8,448 bases of DNA from Ignavibacteriaceae bacterium. Lineage in GTDB: Bacteria; Bacteroidota; Ignavibacteria; Ignavibacteriales; Ignavibacteriaceae. The stretch lies in the NCBI GenBank assembly GCA_025449775.1, contig JANWIS010000106.1, forward strand, positions 1-8,448, in the 5' to 3' direction. Below the pieces are notes generated by a model. It did not search any database. It saw only the letters and a list, made by a program, of their open reading frames with translations, and had not been told where the DNA came from. The position numbers were made by a program, and so were the translations under genes. Shown in pieces: positions 1-6,920 of this stretch; position 1 is the first letter of the stretch, and each line of letters starts with the position of its first letter.

Positions 1-322
1 CAAGATTTAAATCCTGGTTCCAGTTTTCTATAAATCGCTCAACACCATCCCATTTTATAATTTCATTTTCATCTTTGATAACTCCGGCTTCCAAAGCAGC
101 AAGTGAATTAAATATTTTAAAGGTTGAAGCCGGAATAAATCTTTCAGCACATCTTTCAGGATTATATTTCGTGTATTCATCTTTTTTCAGATCATAAAGG
201 ACGAAACATCCTTCGTGGTTAAATTCATCAAAAAACTTTTTTAAGTCTGCTCTTTCAATTACACTTTGTGCTGAAAGTTGAAAGCTGATTATTAAAGTCA
301 GGAATAAAATTGATTGTGTCAT
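1..322 (-). CDS. bla: class D (OXA-type) serine beta-lactamase, N-terminal 107 residues, cut by window edge
   Basis: Reading the minus strand from the ATG at 322 gives 107 residues that stay open to base 1. Residues 1-18 form a hydrophobic signal peptide ending in LSA before Q19, although its n-region has no Lys or Arg. The mature part has GCFVLYD (38-44), then the class D active-site block RFIPASTFKI (61-70). Within it, STFK (66-69; bases 116-127) supplies the nucleophilic Ser66 and the Lys69 that is carbamylated in this family. NSL (72-74) and KWDG (90-93), followed by a W-N-Q-D-L stretch, match the region after the active site in OXA enzymes. The mature enzyme would hydrolyse beta-lactams outside the inner membrane by an acyl-enzyme mechanism. 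The later SxV, YGN/FGN and KTG motifs lie outside the window. A BlaR1/MecR1 sensor domain also has an STxK block, but it follows several membrane helices; here a signal peptide leads straight into the domain. Family call is firm; activity and spectrum cannot be judged. Confidence 0.9.
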   Translation of the reverse strand, partial: MTQSILFLTLIISFQLSAQSVIERADLKKFFDEFNHEGCFVLYDLKKDEYTKYNPERCAERFIPASTFKIFNSLAALEAGVIKDENEIIKWDGVERFIENWNQDLNL

Positions 323-403
323 TGCTTAATTTTGTATTTGGATGAATAAACTTTTAATTAATTACAGTTCAATATCAGATTCAAAATATAGAAATCAAAA
401 TTT
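323..403. promoter_or_regulatory. divergent intergenic region between the beta-lactamase and glnE
   Basis: This 81-base, very AT-rich gap lies between two divergent starts, so it should hold both promoters. On the plus strand, TAATTTTG at 327-334 fits the Bacteroidota -7 element TAnnTTTG, but I see no matching TTTG about 20 bases upstream, so the match may be chance in such AT-rich DNA. On the minus strand I find no convincing promoter pair. Neither flanking gene has a recognisable Shine-Dalgarno sequence, which is usual in Bacteroidota. No palindromic operator of the BlaI type is obvious. A 21-codon open frame (342-407) runs through the right part. The regional call is safe; the individual element is weak. 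Confidence 0.4.
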
Positions 404-407
404 TTGA
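342..407 (+). other. possible upstream mini-ORF or true N-terminus of glnE, overlapping the glnE start
   Basis: An ATG at 342 opens 21 codons and stops at TGA 405-407. That stop overlaps the TTG (404-406) that opens the glnE frame. The last codons contain A_AAT_TTT (398-404), which has the X_XXY_YYZ form of a -1 slippery heptamer in the correct phase. A -1 slip there would continue directly into the glnE frame and give a 954-residue protein. Alternatives are a leader peptide coupled to glnE by the overlap, a sequencing indel in the A4T5 run, or a meaningless short frame in AT-rich DNA. No strong stem or pseudoknot is visible just downstream. There is no independent evidence that it is translated. 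Confidence 0.2.
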
Positions 408-3205
408 TACTGAGAATAAAAAATCTTTCTAATGATTTCGTCTCAAGCTTAATCCAGCTTAGCTCAGGAAGAATTCATTCAGAAGCACTTGATAATTTTA
501 TTTCACTTGTTGAAAAGGAAATCAGTCAGCATTATTTCACACCGACATCCGAATCCAACTTATTAAGAATTATAAAAAGCCGTTATGATTTTACTTTTTT
601 TATTGAAGAATGTGTTAAGTATCCGCATCGCGTTGAGATATTGGTTACAATTTCCTCGAACAGCAATTATCTCAGTGACATTCTCGTAATCAGCCCGGAA
701 TATTTTTACCAGTTAATAGATTCTTCATATTTAAACAATAAGCTTAATGAAAAAAATTTTAATAGAGAAGTTGAAGAAAGAATTGGCAGTCACGAATTGC
801 TTGAAACAAAAGTTCACACTCTGAATTCTTTTAAAAGAAGAGAAATACTCAGGATTGGATTTAAAGATATTTATCATCAGGCAGAACTTTCAGAAGTAAT
901 TGATGAACTCACAATTGTTGCAAAAACTTTAACTGACAATCTTTTTTCAAGCTGCCATAAATTCATTTTAAATAAATATAAAATAAAAAGAATCAATCGT
1001 TCCTATTGTATTGTCTCTCTTGGAAAACTTGGCGGGAACGAATTGAATTATAGTTCTGATGTTGACATCATAATATTTTACAACAAAGAAGAAAAGATCG
1101 GCAAGAAGTATTACAGTGAAATCCTGGCTGAAACAATTCAACTGTTCCTTGATAAATGCACTTCATCAGAAGCAGGAAGTTTATACAGGATTGATTTACG
1201 ACTGAGACCTGATGGAAAAAGTTCAGCAGTATGCAGAAGTCTACGTGAGTATCTTGATTACTACGAAAGCAGAGGAAATGATTGGGAAAGACAAATGCTT
1301 ATCAAAGCTGGGTATCTTGGAGGAAGTAAAAAATTATTTTCAGAATTTATACAATACATAGATAAATTTATTTTTCCTTCAGCACATTTTGTTTCTCCGC
1401 TCGAGCAGATGAACAAGCTGAAAAAAATTATTGAACGCGATACAGAAGAAGCTAATATAAAACTGATTCCCGGCGGAATAAGAGATATCGAATTCATCGT
1501 TCAGGCTTTACAGCTTCTTAACGGTGGAAAAAATAAATCTTTAAAAACAAGCAATACACTTTCAGCCCTTCAAAAATTAAAACAGAGTGATCTTCTTTCA
1601 ACTGAGGAAACAGAAACTTTGCAAAGGTCATATATTATTTACAGAAAGGTAGAACATTTTCTTCAGCTGATGAATAATTCACAAACACACATAATTCCAG
1701 AATCAGGGGAACTGGCTGAAAAATTAAGTCACTACCTCGGTTATAAAAAGCTTGAGGAATTTAAGAACGATATAAAAGAATTCCGGGAAAAAGTTAAATC
1801 AATTTACGATTCGATTGTTGGTAAAGAATCCGTTTCAGGTAAAAAGCAAAAATCATTGCAGGTCAAATTTGTAAATCCTCAAAAGGCACTGAACAATATT
1901 TCATTTTTAAGAGAAGGAAAAGGAATAACTGTTCGAAGGAAATTCGACAGGGAATCAATTGAAGCATTCAGCAAAATTGAAGAATCTCTTTTTGACAAAT
2001 TAAATCTCACTGATGATCCTGACTTGTGCCTGACAAATTTTATAAGAGTTATCAAGCAAGCAGATTTTCCTTCTATATGGTATAACGAGTTCAGAGATGA
2101 AAGTTTTTTTAAAATATTTCTCAAGCTGTGTGAGTATTCTCAATATACTGTTGATCTGTTCGCTGAAGATAAAATTTTACGTGAAAAGTTTTTAAGCAGA
2201 GATTTTTTAAACAAAGTTGATGAAAAAGAAATTGTTTTTACTCCGATAAAAGAATTGCTTTTTAAAATCTCCGTTCAGTTGACTTTAACGCTCATCGATG
2301 CAAATAGAGCCTCTATAATAATTAGCGAATCAATTATCAAAAGAATCCGGAGAAATGCTGATGAGTTCAGCAATAAGAAAAAATGGAAGAATGATTTTTT
2401 TATTGTTGTACTTGGAAGTACGGGTACAAAAACAATGTCCTTTATGTCTGATGTGGATCTGATTTTTGCTGTAAATAATTCAAGTAAGTATGAAAAAATA
2501 CAAAAAGATTTTCAAGACCTGCTTGGTATATTAAAGAAAGGATTATTTCCATTTAAAGTAGATTGCAGATTAAGACCTGAAGGAGAAAGCAGTCAGCTTG
2601 TTTGGGATCTGGGAAAATATAAAGTGTATTACAGTAATCGTGCAAGAATTTGGGAACTGCAATCATTTTTAAAAGCAAGATTAGTCTGTGGAAAAGAAAA
2701 ATTATTTGATGAGCTTTCTGATTCATTCATCACAAGATTATCGAACCTTTCCGTTGAAGAAATCTATAAAGGTATTAGTGAGATTCGTGCAAAATCTCCA
2801 CCAACTTTCCCGGCGGAAATGAATTTGATCGACCTTAAAAAGAATCCGGGAAGTTTAAACGATATTGAATATATGGTTCATTACATACTGCTTTCAGAAG
2901 AAAAATTATCGAAAAAAATATTAGGCAATTCAATTCCTTTAATACTTAAAGAGTTTGCCGGAGCTAAAAAAAATAAAAAAGTTTTAACTGAACTGGCTGA
3001 TAATTACATTTTCCTGAAGAAATTAGAAATTTTTAACCAGGTTGCATTTAACAGCATTTCGTCAAAAATAGCTGATGATGACAAAAGATTTGCAAAGCTT
3101 GCAAAGCTTCTGGAAATTAGTGAGGGAAACATATTAAAAAGAAAAATCAAATCAGTCTTTAAATCAAACAGAGACTATTTTTCGGAAATCGTAAGCAAGA
3201 AATAA
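404..3205 (+). CDS. glnE: bifunctional glutamine synthetase adenylyltransferase / adenylyl-removing enzyme
   Basis: GlnE adjusts nitrogen assimilation in the cytoplasm by adding AMP to, or removing it from, a tyrosine of glutamine synthetase, normally under PII (GlnB) control. The 933 residues, close to the 946 of E. coli, show two nucleotidyltransferase halves joined by helical regions. The N-terminal (adenylyl-removing) half has LGKLGGNEL (206-214) with SDVD (218-221), DLRLRPDG (264-271), WERQ (294-297) and PGGIRDIEF (356-364). The C-terminal (adenylylating) half has LGSTG (670-674) with SDVD (682-685), DCRLRPEGES (720-729), an IWELQ block (749-753) and LNDIEY (818-823). The first half is canonical; in the second the usual GKLGGxEL loop is replaced by GSTGTKTM, while the DxD, RLRP and DIE elements remain. 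The start is uncertain: the frame is open only from 392 (TAG at 389-391), has no ATG, and TTG at 404 is the best local start. The next gene follows after 3 bases, so the two are co-transcribed. Confidence 0.93.
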   Translation: MILRIKNLSNDFVSSLIQLSSGRIHSEALDNFISLVEKEISQHYFTPTSESNLLRIIKSRYDFTFFIEECVKYPHRVEILVTISSNSNYLSDILVISPEYFYQLIDSSYLNNKLNEKNFNREVEERIGSHELLETKVHTLNSFKRREILRIGFKDIYHQAELSEVIDELTIVAKTLTDNLFSSCHKFILNKYKIKRINRSYCIVSLGKLGGNELNYSSDVDIIIFYNKEEKIGKKYYSEILAETIQLFLDKCTSSEAGSLYRIDLRLRPDGKSSAVCRSLREYLDYYESRGNDWERQMLIKAGYLGGSKKLFSEFIQYIDKFIFPSAHFVSPLEQMNKLKKIIERDTEEANIKLIPGGIRDIEFIVQALQLLNGGKNKSLKTSNTLSALQKLKQSDLLSTEETETLQRSYIIYRKVEHFLQLMNNSQTHIIPESGELAEKLSHYLGYKKLEEFKNDIKEFREKVKSIYDSIVGKESVSGKKQKSLQVKFVNPQKALNNISFLREGKGITVRRKFDRESIEAFSKIEESLFDKLNLTDDPDLCLTNFIRVIKQADFPSIWYNEFRDESFFKIFLKLCEYSQYTVDLFAEDKILREKFLSRDFLNKVDEKEIVFTPIKELLFKISVQLTLTLIDANRASIIISESIIKRIRRNADEFSNKKKWKNDFFIVVLGSTGTKTMSFMSDVDLIFAVNNSSKYEKIQKDFQDLLGILKKGLFPFKVDCRLRPEGESSQLVWDLGKYKVYYSNRARIWELQSFLKARLVCGKEKLFDELSDSFITRLSNLSVEEIYKGISEIRAKSPPTFPAEMNLIDLKKNPGSLNDIEYMVHYILLSEEKLSKKILGNSIPLILKEFAGAKKNKKVLTELADNYIFLKKLEIFNQVAFNSISSKIADDDKRFAKLAKLLEISEGNILKRKIKSVFKSNRDYFSEIVSKK

Positions 3206-3208
3206 TTT

Positions 3209-5128
3209 ATGCCATTCTTAAAAAAACACTTTTACCTTTTCACTGCATTGTTTGCATTTATAATTTATATTTTTACACTTGCACCATCTGTCGTACAGAT
3301 TGATTCGGGTGAATTAGCAGCAGTTCAGATTACACTTGGAATTGCGCACCCGACCGGTTATCCTCTTTTTACAATGCTCGGTTACCTGTTCTCTCTAATT
3401 CCACTTCCCTTCACAAAAATTTTCCAGATGAATCTGCTTGCAGCAATTTACTGCAGCAGTGCAATCGGTGTTTTTACTTTTACGATTAAGTATTCACTTG
3501 ATAATCTCTTGGTGTTCAAAAAAATAGAAGCACCTAAAAAAGAGAAAAGAAAGAGCAGAGGGAAACCTGAAGAACCGGTAAAGCAAATTGAATTGTCCGA
3601 TAATTTTAAAATACTTTCTGCAGTTTTCGGAGGATTGACACTTGCATTCAGCAGGACGTTCTGGTTTCAAAGCACATCAGTAGAAGTTTACTCGCTTCAT
3701 CTTTTATTAATTTCTCTGACAATCTTTTTTCTGTTAAAAGCTTTTGTCAGCTCGTTTGAGAATGACAAGCTGTATAACTGGCTGGTATTTGCATTTTTTC
3801 TTGCTCTCGGTTTTACGAACCATATGACTACCCTTTTAATTTTATTAGGAACATCTTACTTATTTTTTTCGAGGTACGGTTATAATTCAGCAAGCTTTAA
3901 AAAGATTTTACTGATGCTTTTATTTTTTCTGCCCGTTCTGATAATTGTTTATACCTACCTTCCGATCAGAGCATCTCAGAATCCAATTTTAAACTGGAGC
4001 AATCCTACTGATTGGGAAAGAATTTATAGGCATATCACAGGCAAGCAATACCAGGTTTGGCTGTTTACTTCATTTGATTCTGCCGGGAAACAATTAAGTC
4101 ATTTCTTCAGCATTTTACCTTTAGAATTTTTTCTCAGCCTGCTTATTTCGGCAATCGGTTTTTTTGTTTCAATGTTCAGAGCAAAAAAATTATTCCTGTT
4201 TATACTCATTACATTCGCTTTCAGTGTTTTATACTCTATCAATTATGATATTTATGATATCGATTCATATTTTCTTCTTGCATTTATTATGATTTCTTTC
4301 TTTGCGGTATTCGGCGTAATAAAAATCCTTGAGATGAAAAGTCTTCCTAAGAAATATGCTTTAGCTTTCCTCGCGATTGTTCTGCTCATTCAATTTTATT
4401 TTAATTTCATAAAAGTAAATCAGAGTAATGTTTACACGTTTGAGGATTACACAAAATCTGTTTTGAAAAGTGTTCCCGAAAATTCTATAATATTCAGCTA
4501 TCAATGGGATTATTTTATTTCATCATCTTATTATTATCAGGCAGTTGAAAACTTTAGAAAAGATGTTACTGTAATTGATAAAGAATTACTCAGGAGATCC
4601 TGGTATTTCAAGCAGATAAATAATCAGGATCCAAAAGTTTTTTCAGGTGTAAAAAGTGAGATTGATAAATTCTTGGTTGAACTTCAACCATTTGAGAGAG
4701 ATGAAAAATTTGATGCCAACCGTTTAGAATCTTTATACCGTACAATAATGAGCAATCTCATTTTAACAAATGTCAGTGAAAGAGATTATTTTATTGCACC
4801 TGAAATTGTAGATCATGAAATGAAAAAAGGTGAAGTGAAACTTCCTGAAGGTTTTAACATGGTACCACATTTATTTTTCTACAAGGTTGTGAGAGGAAGT
4901 GAATATGTTCCGGCACCAGATCCTGATTTTCAGATCAGGATAGCATCAAACAGGAATATCTATATTGATAATATTGAAAATATAACCGGTCGAATGCTTT
5001 CTAATCGTGCTTATTATGAAGTTCAGCATGGCAGAACTGATAGAGCTAAAATTTATTTACAGAAAATATTAAATGACTTTCCCGGATTCCAGCTTCATCC
5101 GGCATTGCAGGAAGTTTTAAAAAATTAA
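3209..5128 (+). CDS. DUF2723 (TMEM260-like) multi-pass membrane glycosyltransferase
   Basis: This 639-residue inner-membrane protein has about twelve hydrophobic segments between residues 5 and 400, followed by a soluble C-terminal part. The family signature is clear: DSGE (32-35) and AHPTGYP (46-52) in the first loop, FWFQSTSVEVYSLH (151-164), GFTNHMT (201-207), YLPIRA (250-255) with NPILNWSNP (258-266), and the acidic DIYDIDSYF (347-355). These GT-C fold proteins use lipid-linked sugars; the human member TMEM260 is a protein O-mannosyltransferase. The acidic residues of the first loop (D32, E35) are the likely catalytic candidates, by analogy with other GT-C enzymes. A Lys/Glu-rich linker (104-126) between early helices is probably cytoplasmic. 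Residues 599-626 look like a single TPR-like helical hairpin. The ATG at 3209 is 3 bases after glnE. Acceptor and sugar are unknown. At 639 residues it is shorter than many Bacteroidota members as I recall them, but shows no sign of truncation. Confidence 0.85.
   Translation: MPFLKKHFYLFTALFAFIIYIFTLAPSVVQIDSGELAAVQITLGIAHPTGYPLFTMLGYLFSLIPLPFTKIFQMNLLAAIYCSSAIGVFTFTIKYSLDNLLVFKKIEAPKKEKRKSRGKPEEPVKQIELSDNFKILSAVFGGLTLAFSRTFWFQSTSVEVYSLHLLLISLTIFFLLKAFVSSFENDKLYNWLVFAFFLALGFTNHMTTLLILLGTSYLFFSRYGYNSASFKKILLMLLFFLPVLIIVYTYLPIRASQNPILNWSNPTDWERIYRHITGKQYQVWLFTSFDSAGKQLSHFFSILPLEFFLSLLISAIGFFVSMFRAKKLFLFILITFAFSVLYSINYDIYDIDSYFLLAFIMISFFAVFGVIKILEMKSLPKKYALAFLAIVLLIQFYFNFIKVNQSNVYTFEDYTKSVLKSVPENSIIFSYQWDYFISSSYYYQAVENFRKDVTVIDKELLRRSWYFKQINNQDPKVFSGVKSEIDKFLVELQPFERDEKFDANRLESLYRTIMSNLILTNVSERDYFIAPEIVDHEMKKGEVKLPEGFNMVPHLFFYKVVRGSEYVPAPDPDFQIRIASNRNIYIDNIENITGRMLSNRAYYEVQHGRTDRAKIYLQKILNDFPGFQLHPALQEVLKN
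5125..5128. other. overlapping convergent stop codons
   Basis: The plus-strand glycosyltransferase ends in TAA at 5126-5128 and the minus-strand DUF4837 gene ends in TAA at 5127-5125. They share the self-complementary bases TTAA. No intergenic space exists for a terminator, so each transcript must run into the antisense of the other gene. I see no hairpin followed by a T-run on either side. Confidence 0.9.
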
Positions 5129-6249
5129 TTTCCGATCGCTTCCAGCAGTTCATTTTTTCTGTCAGCAGTCAACTCAGCTTCTGTTCTGAATGATTGAATT
5201 GTTACATCTGCCTGCTGGATTAAATTTCTTTTGTAATGCTTTGGAGCAAAAACAGAACCATCAATCATATAAACACGTTTAGATTTTTCATCATAAAAAA
5301 AATAATTTACAAAAGGTCCGCCGGATCCATCAAAATTAATTTTCCACAATCCCTGTGTGAATAAAGCATACTTGCTGTTAAAATCTACTTCGTTCACAAT
5401 GAAATAATCCTCTTCAACAACCATATCCGATGAGTCATCTGCTGAGTAAAATTTCTTCGTCAGTCTGTCCCGTAACACTTTGATTGAATCCTGTGTGAGA
5501 TATGACGGATTTCCATTCTCAATCCAGTGAATAAAAATCCAATACTCTGCTTCTTTACCTGTAGTTCTTTTTAACCAGACGAATTTTTCTTCATGATTAT
5601 TCAATGCAATATTGAAATCCGATTGAACATAAATTATCCAGCCAAAATCTTTGAGAAATTTTCCTTCTGTATTCTTCTGCTCATCAGCCGGGTTATAAAG
5701 ATTTTCAAAAAGTCTCTCATCGGATTTTTTTTGAAAAGCATTTAAAATGTTATCAGAGTTATTAGTAATTTTAGATTTAAGTGCTTCAATGGATGGTGCT
5801 GAAAGTACAGCAACAATCTGGTTTTTTGCCCATAGATCGTATTTGTAAGCCACAAAACCTGAATCTGATGATAATTTATTTTCGGTTGAAGTATCGACAA
5901 CCGTTTCGATAAAATCTGAAGTCTGGCTTCCTGAATTTAGCGGAGCCGCAATGATAATATTCTTTGTCTCTTTTTTACTTTCAAATTCTTCTACATTTAT
6001 TCTCTTTAGTATGAAAGATTTTTCGGGTTGAGGAGTATAAATTTCTTTTTCGAGACTTAACTGAAGCGGTTCGAGCAGCTGTTCATATTCTAAAGAATCT
6101 GCCACTACAAATATCTCATCTTCAAAACCTTTTGCAGACTTCTCTGATTTCACATAGTAAATAAAAATGAAAAGAAGTGCGAGAACAATGATGACAAAAG
6201 TCAGTGTTAACAGGATCCATGCCGGAAAAACCGAAAATTTATTTTTCAT
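5125..6249 (-). CDS. DUF4837 family membrane-anchored envelope protein
   Basis: The chosen ATG (6249) gives 374 residues. A short basic start (MKNK) leads into one hydrophobic helix (about 8-32), and the rest is hydrophilic and probably outside the inner membrane. The body matches my memory of DUF4837, a Bacteroidota family of unknown function: an early EIFVVADSLEYEQL stretch (44-57), KNIIIAAPL (96-104), YDLWAKNQIVAVLSAPS (137-153), and the most diagnostic C-terminal block, residues 300-346, with GLW, GGPFVNYFFYDE, RVYMIDG, FAPK and KRNLIQQ. I cannot see catalytic residues. Many relatives are annotated as lipoproteins, but this protein contains no cysteine at all, so it must be held by its N-terminal helix. 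The frame extends to an ATG at 6315, but that would overlap the upstream kinase by 64 bases, while 6249 lies 2 bases after the kinase stop. It is the last gene of the ftsH-kinase unit; its role is unknown. Confidence 0.8.
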   Translation of the reverse strand: MKNKFSVFPAWILLTLTFVIIVLALLFIFIYYVKSEKSAKGFEDEIFVVADSLEYEQLLEPLQLSLEKEIYTPQPEKSFILKRINVEEFESKKETKNIIIAAPLNSGSQTSDFIETVVDTSTENKLSSDSGFVAYKYDLWAKNQIVAVLSAPSIEALKSKITNNSDNILNAFQKKSDERLFENLYNPADEQKNTEGKFLKDFGWIIYVQSDFNIALNNHEEKFVWLKRTTGKEAEYWIFIHWIENGNPSYLTQDSIKVLRDRLTKKFYSADDSSDMVVEEDYFIVNEVDFNSKYALFTQGLWKINFDGSGGPFVNYFFYDEKSKRVYMIDGSVFAPKHYKRNLIQQADVTIQSFRTEAELTADRKNELLEAIGN

Positions 6250-6251
6250 TC

Positions 6252-6920
6252 TTATCTCGGTACGTTTGATAATGTTAAATCGAGCTTCGGAAGAATTGCC
6301 AGATATAATCCCCATATTGCAAATCCAACCGAAAGCGGTATTGATAAATTATCGTCAATTAATTTGAATGAAATATTTTCAACAATTGCACCAACAAAAG
6401 CTCCAGTGAACCCGATCAGGTATTCTTCAAAAAAATCGCCGACTTTTGGTGTAAATAAAATCACAATACATGCACTAACAAAAAATGTTAAAGTTCCCTC
6501 GAGACTTTTAGAAAGAAACTTTCGTTTCCCAAATTTTCTTCCAATAATTGCTGCAAGAGAATCACTTACGATCAGAATTGAAAAGGCAGTAATAAAAATT
6601 ACTTTTGGAAAAATTAGAACACTTATTAAAGCCGAAATGAGTACGTAAGTAGCACCGTTGAGATTTTTCTTTTTATGATCAACTTCGTGTTCCCTTAGGA
6701 GGAAACCGAAAATCTTATAAAAAACTTTTCCAATCTCCGGATGGAAATACCGAGACAGATCAATTATTAATGCTAAAGCAGCAAGAACAGCAAGAATAAA
6801 TACAGCAGTTTCAGTAGTAATAAAATAGTAGACTATTGGAATTGAAAGAGAAGTGAGATGAATTAATTTTCTGAATAATTCATCTCTATATTGAATCGTA
6901 CCGTAATCAATTTGCGTCAT
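6252..6920 (-). CDS. CTP-dependent diacylglycerol/polyprenol kinase family protein (SEC59/DGK1/VTE5 type)
   Basis: This 222-residue integral membrane protein has about six to seven hydrophobic segments. Family marks are RKLIH near the start (17-21), SDSLAAIIGRKFGKRKF (119-135), then KSLEGT (138-143), and ENISFKLIDDNLSIPLSVG (181-199). In the yeast and plant members (dolichol kinase SEC59, diacylglycerol kinase DGK1, phytol kinase VTE5) the same motifs serve CTP-dependent phosphorylation of a lipid alcohol. Such enzymes are related to CDP-diacylglycerol synthase (CdsA) and are often mis-annotated as it, but the short length and the DSLAAIIGRKFGK form fit the kinase branch better. The substrate in this bacterium (diacylglycerol, undecaprenol or another prenol) cannot be read from the sequence. 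The ATG at 6920 lies inside the end of ftsH (14-base overlap, 6907-6920), which suggests translational coupling. The next gene starts 2 bases after its stop. Confidence 0.82.
   Translation of the reverse strand: MTQIDYGTIQYRDELFRKLIHLTSLSIPIVYYFITTETAVFILAVLAALALIIDLSRYFHPEIGKVFYKIFGFLLREHEVDHKKKNLNGATYVLISALISVLIFPKVIFITAFSILIVSDSLAAIIGRKFGKRKFLSKSLEGTLTFFVSACIVILFTPKVGDFFEEYLIGFTGAFVGAIVENISFKLIDDNLSIPLSVGFAIWGLYLAILPKLDLTLSNVPR

Noticed and set aside
1..322. BlaR1/MecR1-type beta-lactam sensor instead of an enzyme
   Set aside because: Those sensors carry several membrane helices and a metalloprotease domain before the STxK domain. Here a signal peptide precedes it directly.
1261..1497. 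Antisense open frame within glnE
   Set aside because: It lies wholly over well-conserved GlnE coding sequence, resembles no family I know and has no start context. The same applies to antisense frames at 1879-2124, 6167-6367, 6364-6648, 7155-7446, 7731-7946 and 8069-8287.
3092..3109. Tandem 9-base repeat GCAAAGCTT x2 in glnE
   Set aside because: It encodes AKLAKL inside a helix near the end of GlnE; two short copies in coding DNA need no special explanation.
5082..5102. CCGGAT/ATCCGG stem-loop as an intrinsic terminator
   Set aside because: It lies inside the glycosyltransferase coding region, has only six base pairs and has no T-run immediately after it on either strand.
6250..6315. Longer N-terminus for the DUF4837 protein starting at ATG 6315
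   Set aside because: It would overlap the lipid kinase gene by 64 bases and put 22 polar residues before a typical basic-then-hydrophobic anchor. ATG 6249 lies 2 bases after the kinase stop.
6252..6920. Phosphatidate cytidylyltransferase (CdsA) for the gene after ftsH
   Set aside because: CdsA is longer and has a different C-terminal signature. The DSLAAIIGRKFGK, KSLEGT and DDNLSIPL motifs fit the SEC59/DGK1/VTE5 kinase branch.
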